Part shown: positions 1 to 6,859 of the stretch, piece by piece
Layout of the letters: each line of letters begins with the position of its first letter
Numbering within the stretch: position 1 is the stretch's first letter
Source: Sterolibacterium sp052034445
Lineage (GTDB): Bacteria > Pseudomonadota > Gammaproteobacteria > Burkholderiales > Rhodocyclaceae
Reading direction: 5' to 3'
DNA length: 8,236 bases
Assembly (NCBI GenBank): GCA_052034445.1
Contig: JBPOIN010000103.1
Location: forward strand, 1-8,236
Program-made: the position numbers and the translations under genes
Notes under the pieces: generated by a model
Told to the model about the DNA's origin: nothing
The model's database searches: none
The model's input: only the letters and a program-made list of their open reading frames with translations

Positions 1-1067
1 GCATGGCCCACCTGCTTCGTCGTAGCGGGCTGAATGCCGAACAGGCCGAGCGCCTGGACAAGATCGATGCCGCCGCCGAACACCTGCTGAACGTCATCAA
101 CGACATCCTCGACATCTCGAAGATCGAAGCCGGCAAGCTGGAGCTTGAGTCCGTACCCGTGAATATCCACAGCCTGCTGTCCAATGTCTGTTCCATCCTG
201 CAGGAACGCGCACGGGAAAAACAGCTGCAACTGCTGATCGAAACGCAGGCCCTACCGCCCCATCTGATCGGCGACCCGACACGCCTGCAACAGGCGATCC
301 TCAACTACGCGACCAACGCCATCAAATTCACCGAGACTGGCGCCATCACGCTGCGTGCGACCATCCAGCAGGAGACCGACGCGGCGCTGCTGCTGCGCAT
401 CGAGGTCGAGGACACCGGTATTGGCATCGCGACCGAGGCGATCCCGCGCTTGTTCAACGCCTTCGAACAAGCCGACAATTCAATGACGCGCAGATATGGC
501 GGCACGGGGCTCGGCCTCATGATTACGCGCCGATTGGCGGAGCTCATGGGCGGATCAACGGGCGTCGCCAGCACACTCGGCGTGGGTAGCAATTTCTGGT
601 TCACCGCGCTGCTCAAAAAAGGCCGCGTGGATGCCGCAGCCGACAATAACACCACTGCCGCCAGCGATGCCGATATCCGCCGCCTGCACGCCGGCAAGCG
701 CATCCTGATCGTCGACGACGAACCGATCAACCTCGAAGTGGCGAGCGGCCTGCTTGAAGACAGCGGCCTGCGCATCGACATGGCCGCCGACGGCGCACAG
801 GCCGTCACCCTGGCCAGCGCCAACGACTACGCGGCAATTCTCATGGACATGCAGATGCCGAACCTCAACGGTCTCGAAGCCACGCGCCGGATCCGCGCCT
901 TGCCCGGCGAGCGGCAGCCGCCCATCATCGCCATGACCGCCAACGCGTTTGTCGAAGACAAGGCGCAGTGCTTCGCGGCCGGCATGGACGATTTTCTCGT
1001 CAAGCCGTTCTATCCCGCCACTCTGTTCGCTGTCCTGCTGCGCGCGCTCGGCCGCCAGCAGCCCTGA
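1..1067 (+). CDS. Hybrid sensor histidine kinase/response regulator, 5'-truncated by window edge
   Basis: This is the C-terminal 354 residues of a hybrid two-component kinase; the ATG at base 3 is probably an internal Met. Residues 1-48 look like the second half of a HisKA dimerisation domain (EHLLNVINDILDISKIEAGK), so the phospho-accepting His and any sensor domain lie before base 1. A HATPase_c domain follows, with N-box N101/N105, G1 box DTGIGI at 137-142, F-box F151/F154 and G2 box GGTGLGL at 166-172. After a short linker comes a receiver domain (about 232-350) with acidic pocket D238/D239, phospho-acceptor D282, T312 and K334, all intact. There is no C-terminal Hpt domain, so the receiver may pass phosphate to a separate Hpt protein or act as an internal phosphate sink. 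The signal sensed cannot be seen. No clear intrinsic terminator follows. Any link to ahpCF rests only on being next to it. Confidence 0.93.
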   Translation, partial: MAHLLRRSGLNAEQAERLDKIDAAAEHLLNVINDILDISKIEAGKLELESVPVNIHSLLSNVCSILQERAREKQLQLLIETQALPPHLIGDPTRLQQAILNYATNAIKFTETGAITLRATIQQETDAALLLRIEVEDTGIGIATEAIPRLFNAFEQADNSMTRRYGGTGLGLMITRRLAELMGGSTGVASTLGVGSNFWFTALLKKGRVDAAADNNTTAASDADIRRLHAGKRILIVDDEPINLEVASGLLEDSGLRIDMAADGAQAVTLASANDYAAILMDMQMPNLNGLEATRRIRALPGERQPPIIAMTANAFVEDKAQCFAAGMDDFLVKPFYPATLFAVLLRALGRQQP

Positions 1068-1103
1068 AGTCGCCCCGACCAGGCCAGCGGTAGTCCGGCA
1101 GGC

Positions 1104-1120
1104 GATAGTCGGCGCCTATT
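1104..1120 (+). promoter_or_regulatory. Candidate OxyR (LysR-type) operator upstream of ahpC
   Basis: ATAG (1105-1108), seven bases, then CTAT (1116-1119) forms an exact dyad and matches half of the known OxyR recognition pattern (ATAG-N7-CTAT repeated). A second, weaker copy, ATAG-N7-CAAT, lies at 1123-1137. The two ATAG elements are 18 bases apart rather than the 22 of the textbook tetramer site, so the second half is uncertain. A place 97-112 bases upstream of the ahpC start fits an activator site. OxyR control of ahpC is common in proteobacteria; here it is inferred from the motif and gene identity only. Confidence 0.5.
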
Positions 1121-1170
1121 AAATAGCTTTATACAATCAATTATACAAATTCAATTGATCTCCTTAATAT
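1120..1170 (+). promoter_or_regulatory. AT-rich promoter region of ahpCF (sigma-70 elements uncertain)
   Basis: This AT-rich block stands out sharply from its GC-rich surroundings. Candidate -10 hexamers are TACAAT (1132-1137), whose -35 region would overlap the ATAG-N7-CTAT dyad, and TAATAT (1165-1170). Neither has a good -35 box at 17 bases, which would fit an activator-dependent promoter. The block also holds the inverted repeat ATCAATT (1136-1142) / AATTGAT (1153-1159) with a 10-base centre. The transcription start cannot be fixed from the sequence. Confidence 0.45.
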
Positions 1171-1202
1171 TCGTTCCGTAGCACGAACGCACATTCAACC
1201 CC

Positions 1203-1208
1203 AAGGAG
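1203..1208 (+). promoter_or_regulatory. Shine-Dalgarno site of ahpC
   Basis: AAGGAG lies seven bases before the ATG at 1216. It is a near-ideal ribosome binding site and fixes the start of ahpC, in line with high expression. Confidence 0.85.
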
Positions 1209-1215
1209 ATCTCTC

Positions 1216-1785
1216 ATGAACGCATCGCTCATCAACACCGACATCCTCCCCTTCCACGCCACCGCCTATCACAACGGCAAGTTCGTCGAGGTCAGCGACG
1301 CGACCCTGAAGGGCAAGTGGTCCGTGGTGTTCTTCTATCCGGCCGACTTCACCTTCGTCTGCCCGACCGAGCTGGGCGACCTGGCCGACCACTACGCCGA
1401 GTTCCAGAAGCTGGACGTCGAGATCTACGCGGTGTCGACCGATACTCACTTCACGCACAAGGCCTGGCACGACACGTCCGATACCATCGGCAAGCTGCAA
1501 TTCCCGATGATCGGCGACCCGACCGGCACCCTGACGCGCAACTTCGGCGTAATGATCGAGAGCAAGGGCCTGGCCGAGCGCGGCACCTTCGTGATGGACC
1601 CGGACGGCAAGATCCAGATCATCGAGATCAATGCCGGCGGCATCGGCCGCAACGCCGAGGAACTGCTGCGCAAGGTCAAGGCCGCCCAGTACGTGCGCAA
1701 CCACCCGGGCGAAGTGTGCCCGGCCAAGTGGCAGGAAGGCGAGAAGACGCTGGCGCCTTCGCTGGATCTGGTCGGCAAGATCTGA
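1216..1785 (+). CDS. ahpC: Alkyl hydroperoxide reductase subunit C (typical 2-Cys peroxiredoxin)
   Basis: This cytoplasmic peroxidase reduces hydrogen peroxide and organic hydroperoxides and is re-reduced by AhpF. The 189-residue product matches the usual length of AhpC (about 187). The peroxidatic cysteine C49 sits in FTFVCPTE, with T46 and R122 (ERGTF) completing the active-site triad. The resolving cysteine C168 lies in GEVCPAKW near the C-terminus, and the protein ends in LVGKI as in enterobacterial AhpC. The eukaryotic C-terminal YF motif linked to easy over-oxidation is absent, so this should be a robust, decamer-forming form. The start is set by AAGGAG seven bases upstream. It is the first gene of an ahpC-ahpF pair, with a long stem-loop following it. 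Identification is secure. Confidence 0.98.
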   Translation: MNASLINTDILPFHATAYHNGKFVEVSDATLKGKWSVVFFYPADFTFVCPTELGDLADHYAEFQKLDVEIYAVSTDTHFTHKAWHDTSDTIGKLQFPMIGDPTGTLTRNFGVMIESKGLAERGTFVMDPDGKIQIIEINAGGIGRNAEELLRKVKAAQYVRNHPGEVCPAKWQEGEKTLAPSLDLVGKI

Positions 1786-1798
1786 CGTCCCCCCTCCC

Positions 1799-1838
1799 CC
1801 CTCCCCTTTCCCTGTCCCCGGGCAGGAAATGGGGAGGG
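1799..1838 (+). repeat. Long GC-rich stem-loop between ahpC and ahpF
   Basis: A 16-base arm at 1799-1814 and its partner at 1823-1838 pair at 14 of 16 positions around an 8-base loop (TCCCCGGG). The outer eight pairs (CCCTCCCC with GGGGAGGG) are perfect. No T-run follows on either strand, so it is not a standard intrinsic terminator. Such a stem could protect the 3' end of an ahpC-only mRNA or cause partial termination, giving more AhpC than AhpF. It could also be a dispersed intergenic palindrome of the genome; copy number cannot be judged here. The C-rich run at 1789-1806 forms the left arm. Confidence 0.7.
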
Positions 1839-1871
1839 CGCCAGCAACCGACACCCCGCATAAAGAAATTC

Positions 1872-1877
1872 AAGGAG
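1872..1877 (+). promoter_or_regulatory. Shine-Dalgarno site of ahpF
   Basis: AAGGAG lies six bases before the ATG at 1884. It decides the start of ahpF: the same frame stays open far upstream, into the ahpC region, but only this ATG has a ribosome binding site and gives the family's length. Confidence 0.85.
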
Positions 1878-1883
1878 AACATC

Positions 1884-3455
1884 ATGCTCGATGCTGCCAT
1901 CAAGAGCCAGCTCGCAACCTATCTCACCCGGCTGCAACAGCCGATCGAACTCGTCGCCTCGCTCGACGACGGCGCAAAGTCCGCCGAGATGCGCGCGCTG
2001 CTGCATGACATCGCTGCCCTGTCGCCGCTGGTCAGCGTGCGTGAAGATGGCCACGCCGCGCGCCGGCCGTCGTTCTCGGTGGCACGCCAGGGCGAGGCGG
2101 CACGCATCCACTTCGCCGGCATTCCGCTCGGCCACGAATTCACCTCGCTGGTGCTGGCGTTGCTGCAGGTCGGCGGCCATCCGCCCAAGGTCGACGAGGC
2201 GGTGATCGAGCAGATCCGCGCCCTGGCGGTCAGCGCGCAAGGTTTGCGCTTCGAGACCTTCATCTCGCTGTCCTGCCACAACTGCCCGGATGTGGTGCAG
2301 GCGCTGAACCTGCTCGCCGTGATCAATCCCGGCATCGAAAGCACCATGATCGACGGCGCGCTGTTCCAGCAGGAAGTCGAGCGCCGCCAGGTGATGGCCG
2401 TGCCGATGGTGCTGTTGAATGGCGCGGTGTTCGGCCAGGGCCGCATGAGCATCGAGGAAATTCTCGCCAAACTCGACAGTGGCACTGCGGCGCGCGCTGC
2501 CGAGAAGCTGAATGCCAAGGCGCCGTTCGACGTGCTGGTGGTCGGCGGCGGCCCGGCCGGCGCGGCGGCGGCCGTGTATGCGGCGCGCAAGGGCATCCGC
2601 ACCGGGGTGGTGGCCGAGCGTTTCGGTGGCCAGGTGCTCGACACGCTGGCGATCGAGAATCTGATCTCGGTCAAGCACACCGAGGGGCCGAAACTCGCCG
2701 TGGCGCTCGAAGAACACGTCAAGGAATACGCGGTCGACATCATGAATCTGCAGCGCGTCGAGGGACTTGCGCCGGCCGGCGCCGACGGCCTCGCCGCTGT
2801 CCGGCTCGCCAGCGGCGCGGTGTTGAAAAGCCGTACCGTGATCGTCGCCACCGGCGCGCGCTGGCGCGAGATGAACGTGCCCGGCGAGCAGGAATATCGC
2901 GGCCGCGGGGTCGCCTACTGCCCGCACTGCGACGGCCCGCTGTTCAAGGACAAGCGCGTGGCGGTGATCGGCGGCGGCAACTCCGGCGTCGAGGCGGCCA
3001 TCGACCTGGCCGGCATCGTCAGCCATGTGACGCTGCTCGAATTCGATCATGCGCTGCGCGCCGACGCGGTGTTGCAGACCAAACTGAAGAGCCTGCCCAA
3101 CGTGACCGTCATCACCGGCGCATTGACCACCGAAGTCAGCGGCGACGGCAGCAAGGTCACCGGCCTGGTCTACAAGCAGCGCGCCACCGATGCCGTGCAG
3201 CGCGTGGAACTCGAAGGCATCTTCGTGCAGATCGGTCTGTTGCCGAACACCGACTGGTTGAAGGGCGTCGTGAATCTCTCGCCGCGCGGCGAGATCGAGA
3301 TCGACGCGCGCGGCCAGACTTCGACGCCCGGCATCTTCGCCGCCGGCGACGCGACGACCGTGCCCTACAAGCAGATCGTCATCGCCATGGGCGAAGGCGC
3401 CAAGGCCAGCCTGTCGGCCTTCGACCACCTGATCCGCAGCCCGGCGCCGCAGTAG
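1884..3455 (+). CDS. ahpF: Alkyl hydroperoxide reductase subunit F (NADH:peroxiredoxin disulfide reductase)
   Basis: AhpF is an FAD enzyme that passes electrons from NADH to oxidised AhpC. The 523-residue product is close to E. coli AhpF (521). The N-terminal part (about 1-200) is the tandem thioredoxin-like module with its redox pair C131-HN-C134. The rest is thioredoxin-reductase-like: FAD-binding GGGPAG (221-226), the disulfide centre C346-PH-C349, NADH-binding GGGNSG (363-368) and the C-terminal FAD motif FAAGDATT (485-492). Both CxxC pairs are intact, so the full relay from FAD to C346/C349 to C131/C134 to AhpC is present; this separates it from plain thioredoxin reductase, which lacks the N-terminal module. 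It starts 98 bases after ahpC and is probably co-transcribed with it. No plus-strand terminator with a T-run follows. Confidence 0.98.
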   Translation: MLDAAIKSQLATYLTRLQQPIELVASLDDGAKSAEMRALLHDIAALSPLVSVREDGHAARRPSFSVARQGEAARIHFAGIPLGHEFTSLVLALLQVGGHPPKVDEAVIEQIRALAVSAQGLRFETFISLSCHNCPDVVQALNLLAVINPGIESTMIDGALFQQEVERRQVMAVPMVLLNGAVFGQGRMSIEEILAKLDSGTAARAAEKLNAKAPFDVLVVGGGPAGAAAAVYAARKGIRTGVVAERFGGQVLDTLAIENLISVKHTEGPKLAVALEEHVKEYAVDIMNLQRVEGLAPAGADGLAAVRLASGAVLKSRTVIVATGARWREMNVPGEQEYRGRGVAYCPHCDGPLFKDKRVAVIGGGNSGVEAAIDLAGIVSHVTLLEFDHALRADAVLQTKLKSLPNVTVITGALTTEVSGDGSKVTGLVYKQRATDAVQRVELEGIFVQIGLLPNTDWLKGVVNLSPRGEIEIDARGQTSTPGIFAAGDATTVPYKQIVIAMGEGAKASLSAFDHLIRSPAPQ

Positions 3456-3470
3456 GCCGGTGCAGGTCAC

Positions 3471-3505
3471 AAAAAAAGCACGCAGCCCCGCCCGGGGTTG
3501 CGTGC
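3471..3505 (-). terminator. Rho-independent terminator of the minus-strand efflux operon
   Basis: A 12-base-pair stem (3478-3489 with 3494-3505, one G-T pair) closes a four-base loop. Read on the minus strand it is followed at once by seven T residues (the A-run at 3471-3477). This is a textbook intrinsic terminator placed 23 bases after the stop of the 67-aa gene. On the plus strand the hairpin also lies just after ahpF but has no T-run there, so it would work poorly for ahpF. Confidence 0.9.
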
Positions 3506-3527
3506 TGGTGGCGTGAAAACAGTCGAG

Positions 3528-3731
3528 TTACGGTTGATCGGTCTTGCGGCGCTCGGGAATGAAAGCGCAGGCCGTGCCGAACATGACGACCATGATCGAA
3601 ATGTCGAGCGGATTGTCGAGGCTGAAACTCAGCAGATCGCCGGCGCCGCCGGTGTAACCGCAGGCCTCGGCGGCCAGGCTGAGGACCAGCAGGCTGGCGG
3701 CGACAACGCTCTTGATGAGCGAATTTTGCAT
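3528..3731 (-). CDS. Small exported or membrane protein of unknown function, 67 aa, RND-linked
   Basis: The family is not recognised. The product has a lysine (K7), then a hydrophobic stretch (about 9-22) ending in LAAEACGY, which looks like a signal peptide or membrane segment. Cleavage after AEA is possible; the lipobox match is poor (alanine at -3, glutamate at -2). A glycine-rich piece follows (YTGGAGD, 26-32), then a second hydrophobic segment (about 43-57, DISIMVVMFGTACAF), and a charged tail (PERRKTDQP). It has two cysteines, C24 and C55. GAGGAG at 3738-3743, six bases before the ATG, supports translation. It starts 44 bases after the RND permease stop and is followed directly by the terminator, so it is probably the last gene of the efflux operon. 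It may be a small accessory to the pump, but nothing in the sequence proves this. Confidence 0.75.
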   Translation of the reverse strand: MQNSLIKSVVAASLLVLSLAAEACGYTGGAGDLLSFSLDNPLDISIMVVMFGTACAFIPERRKTDQP

Positions 3732-3737
3732 GTTCGT

Positions 3738-3743
3738 CTCCTC
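3738..3743 (-). promoter_or_regulatory. Shine-Dalgarno site of the 67-aa gene
   Basis: Read on the minus strand, GAGGAG precedes the ATG at 3731 by six bases. The strong site argues that this short reading frame is a real gene and picks this ATG over the longer open frame upstream, which runs into the RND permease gene. Confidence 0.75.
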
Positions 3744-3775
3744 AAACAGATGGTGGAATTGAATCGCTTGCCAGT

Positions 3776-6700
3776 TTACCGCAGCGACTCGGCGCCGGAA
3801 ACCCTTCGGCGACGCAACAGGCCGCCGGCCCAGGCGATGAATTCGTCGACATATGAAAACGCCACAGGAATCACCAGCAGGCTCAGGAAGGTCGAGGTGA
3901 TCAGGCCGCCGATCACGACAATGGCCATCGGCGCACGGAAGCTCGGGTCGGTGCCGATGCCGAGGGCGATCGGCAGCATGCCGGCGCCCATGGCGATGGT
4001 GGTCATGACGATTGGCCGCGCACGTTTGCGGCAGGCGTCGAGCAAAGCGCGCCGGCGTTCGAGGCCATGGTCGCGGCGCGCGATGATGGCGTAGTCGATG
4101 AGCAGAATGGAGTTCTTGGTGGCGATGCCCATGAGCATGATGAGGCCGATCATCGACGGCATCGAGATGGCCGTCTGGGTGACGAACAGCGCCAGGAAAG
4201 CGCCCGGCACCGACAGCACCAGCGCCAGCAGGATGGTCACGGGCTGGATGAAGTCGCGGAACAGCAGCACCAGCACCACGTAGATGCACAGTACGCCGGC
4301 CGTCATGGCCAGCGCGAAGCCGGCATACAGCTCACCCATCGACTCGGCGTCGCCGACCGTGGTGTGCATCACGCTCGACGGCAGGTTGCGCACGCTGGGC
4401 AGCGCCAGCACGGTCTTCTCGATGTCGCCGAGCGGCTGGCCGTTGAGCTCGATATCAAAGTTGATGTTGCGCAGCCGGTCGTAGCGGGCGATCTCAGCCG
4501 GACCGCCGCCGATGCTGATGTCGGCGACGTTGCCGAGCATGACCGGGCCGTTCTTGCCGGGCAAGCGCAAGCGTTCGAGCAAGCCCAGATCGGCGCGCGC
4601 ATCGGGCGGCAGCTTGACGACAATGGGCACCTGGCGCTGGGCCAGATTGAGTTTGGCGAGCCCCTGGTCGTAATCGCCGGCCGTGGCGATGCGCAGCGTG
4701 TCGGCGATATCCGCCGAGGTCACACCGAGATCGGCCATGCGCGCGAAATCGGGACGCACGATGAGTTCGGGGCGCACCAGACTGGCGCTCGATGTCACGC
4801 TGCCGATGCCGGGAATGGTGCGCAATTCGCTCTCGACCTTGCGCGCCTGCTCGGCGAGCAGCGGACCATCCTCGCTGGCCAGTACCAGCGTGTATTTCTC
4901 GGCCGCAGAGCCGAGGCCGACAGACACCCGCACGCCGGGAATCGCCGTCAGTGCCTGGCGCAGGTCGCGTTCGATCTCCTGTTTGGACAGCCCGCGCCGC
5001 TTCTCGCGCGGCGTGAGGTTGATGGTCAGTGTCGCCTTGCGCACTTCGCTGGCGCCGCCCGGCATGAATGGATCGCTGCCCGATTTGCCGCCGCCGACCG
5101 CTGTGTACACCATGACGACATGCGGATTGCGCTGAATGACGGCGCGCGCCTGCTCGGCCGCCGCCAGGGTGTCCTTGAGAGTGCTGCCGGGCTGCAGCGA
5201 CAGATACACCTGGGTCTGGGAAAAGTCGTCCGGCGGAATGAAGCCGGAGGGCAGCAGCGGCACCAGCGCGAACGACCCCAGGAAGACGGCGCCCGTCACC
5301 AGCAGCGTCGCCAGCCGGTGCCGGAGACAGGCTTCCACCCACTGCGCATAGATTGCCAGCCAGCGCGGCTCGGGGTGGGCCACACTGCCGGGCTTGAGCA
5401 GATAGGCCGCCATCATGGGGGTCAGCATGCGCGCAACGACCAGCGAAAGGAAAACGGCAATCGACGCCGTCCAGCCAAACTGGACGAAGAACTTGCCCGG
5501 CAGGCCGCCCATGAAAGCCGTCGGCAGGAATACGGCGACCAGCGTGAAGGTGGTGGCGATCACCGCCAGGCCGATTTCGTCGGCCGCCTCCATGGCGGCC
5601 TGGAACGGCGTCTTGCCCTGCGCCAGATGGCGCATGATGTTCTCGATCTCGACAATCGCATCATCGACCAGGATGCCGATCACCAGCGACATCGACAACA
5701 GGCTCACGACGCTGAGCGGAAAGCCGAGCAGATGGATGATGGCGAAAGTTGGAATCATCGACAGCGGCAGCGCAGTCGCCGAGATCAGCGTGGCCCGCAT
5801 GTCGCGCAGGAACAGCCAGACCACCAGCACCGCCAGCAGCGCCCCTTCGATCAGCAGCGACATCGAGCCTTCGTAGTTATCGACGACGGGATCGACGAAG
5901 TTGAAGGCCTCGGTGATTTCGATGTCGGGGTGCTCGGCCTTGAGTTTTTCGAGCGCCGCACGCACGTTATTGGTCACCGACACGGCGCCGATGCCGCGGC
6001 TGCGCGTGATTTCGAAGCCCACCACGGGTTTGCCGTTCAGCAGCGCAGCGCTGCGCCGCTCGCCGACCGTATCCTCGACGCGCGCCAGCTGGTCGAGGCG
6101 CACATGCCGGCCATCGGCGAGCACAATATCCATCGCCGCCAGCTCAACCGCACTGGCGACCGTCGCCACGGTGCGCACGGTCTGCTCGACGCCACCGACA
6201 TCGGCGCGACCGCCCGAAGCCTCCTGCTGCACGCGCCGCAGCTGACGCGACACATCGGCCGCCGTGGCATTTAGCGCCAGCATGCGCGCCGGATCGAGTT
6301 CGACGCGCACCTCGCGCGTGACGCCGCCGACGCGCGCCACGGCGCCAACGCCGCGCGCACTCAGCATGGCCTTGGTCACCACATGATCGACAAACCACGA
6401 CAGCGCCTCGTCGTCCATGCGCTTTGACGCCACGGTATACGTCAGGATCGGGCTGCCGGCCAGATCGATCTTCTCGATCACCGGGTCCTTGAGATCGCCC
6501 GGCAGATCGGAACGGATGCGCCCGACCGTGGCGCGCACATCGTCGAGCGCCTCCTGCGTCGGTTTTTCGAGACGGAATTCGGCCGTGATCGTCGCCGAAC
6601 CATCCTGCACCTGGGTGTAGATGTGCTTGATGCCACGCAGTCCGGCCAGCGCATTCTCGATCTTGCGCGCCACCTCGGTCTCCATCTGTGATGGCGCCGC

Positions 6701-6859
6701 GCCGGGCAGGCTTGCCGTGACCAGCACGGTCGGCAATTCGACATCGGGGAATTGCTGGATTTCCATGGCGCGGAACGCCATCACGCCGGCCAGCGTGAGC
6801 ATCAGGAACAGCAGAATGGCCGGAATCGGATTGCGAATCGACCAGGCGGAGACATTCAT
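3776..6859 (-). CDS. RND-family efflux permease (AcrB/HAE1-like inner-membrane proton antiporter)
   Basis: This inner-membrane pump exchanges protons for substrate and works with the adaptor encoded just upstream and an outer-membrane channel. Its 1027 residues are normal for the HAE1 group. The topology is typical: a membrane helix at about 11-29, a large periplasmic loop (30-335), helices 2-6 (about 334-486), a seventh (516-535), a second periplasmic loop (540-845) and helices 8-12 (845-1003). The proton-relay acids D399/D400 lie in GILVDDAIVEIENI (helix 4), and K915 in GIATKNSILLIDY (helix 10), matching AcrB D407/D408/K940. Two neutral residues in place of these would suggest a different class; they are not seen. 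The ATG overlaps the adaptor stop by four bases (ATGA) and has no Shine-Dalgarno site, so translation is probably coupled. The substrate (drug, dye, solvent or other) cannot be told. Confidence 0.95.
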   Translation of the reverse strand: MNVSAWSIRNPIPAILLFLMLTLAGVMAFRAMEIQQFPDVELPTVLVTASLPGAAPSQMETEVARKIENALAGLRGIKHIYTQVQDGSATITAEFRLEKPTQEALDDVRATVGRIRSDLPGDLKDPVIEKIDLAGSPILTYTVASKRMDDEALSWFVDHVVTKAMLSARGVGAVARVGGVTREVRVELDPARMLALNATAADVSRQLRRVQQEASGGRADVGGVEQTVRTVATVASAVELAAMDIVLADGRHVRLDQLARVEDTVGERRSAALLNGKPVVGFEITRSRGIGAVSVTNNVRAALEKLKAEHPDIEITEAFNFVDPVVDNYEGSMSLLIEGALLAVLVVWLFLRDMRATLISATALPLSMIPTFAIIHLLGFPLSVVSLLSMSLVIGILVDDAIVEIENIMRHLAQGKTPFQAAMEAADEIGLAVIATTFTLVAVFLPTAFMGGLPGKFFVQFGWTASIAVFLSLVVARMLTPMMAAYLLKPGSVAHPEPRWLAIYAQWVEACLRHRLATLLVTGAVFLGSFALVPLLPSGFIPPDDFSQTQVYLSLQPGSTLKDTLAAAEQARAVIQRNPHVVMVYTAVGGGKSGSDPFMPGGASEVRKATLTINLTPREKRRGLSKQEIERDLRQALTAIPGVRVSVGLGSAAEKYTLVLASEDGPLLAEQARKVESELRTIPGIGSVTSSASLVRPELIVRPDFARMADLGVTSADIADTLRIATAGDYDQGLAKLNLAQRQVPIVVKLPPDARADLGLLERLRLPGKNGPVMLGNVADISIGGGPAEIARYDRLRNINFDIELNGQPLGDIEKTVLALPSVRNLPSSVMHTTVGDAESMGELYAGFALAMTAGVLCIYVVLVLLFRDFIQPVTILLALVLSVPGAFLALFVTQTAISMPSMIGLIMLMGIATKNSILLIDYAIIARRDHGLERRRALLDACRKRARPIVMTTIAMGAGMLPIALGIGTDPSFRAPMAIVVIGGLITSTFLSLLVIPVAFSYVDEFIAWAGGLLRRRRVSGAESLR

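Noticed and set aside
1317..1883. Upstream extension of the ahpF frame into ahpC, giving a 712-aa product
   Set aside because: The added part is an out-of-frame read of ahpC and the hairpin; the ATG at 1884 has a strong ribosome binding site and gives the normal AhpF length.
1446..3470. A 674-codon open frame on the minus strand
   Set aside because: It is antisense to ahpC and ahpF, both certain genes, with the same His/Arg/Gln-biased composition and no domain.
3732..4289. Upstream extension of the 67-aa frame to a 253-aa product
   Set aside because: The added part is an out-of-frame, His/Arg/Pro-rich read of the 3' end of the RND gene; the ATG at 3731 has its own GAGGAG site.
4067..6274. 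A 735-codon open frame on the plus strand
   Set aside because: It lies wholly antisense to the RND permease, has a His/Arg/Gln-rich low-complexity composition and no recognisable domain; it is a by-product of GC-rich codon use.
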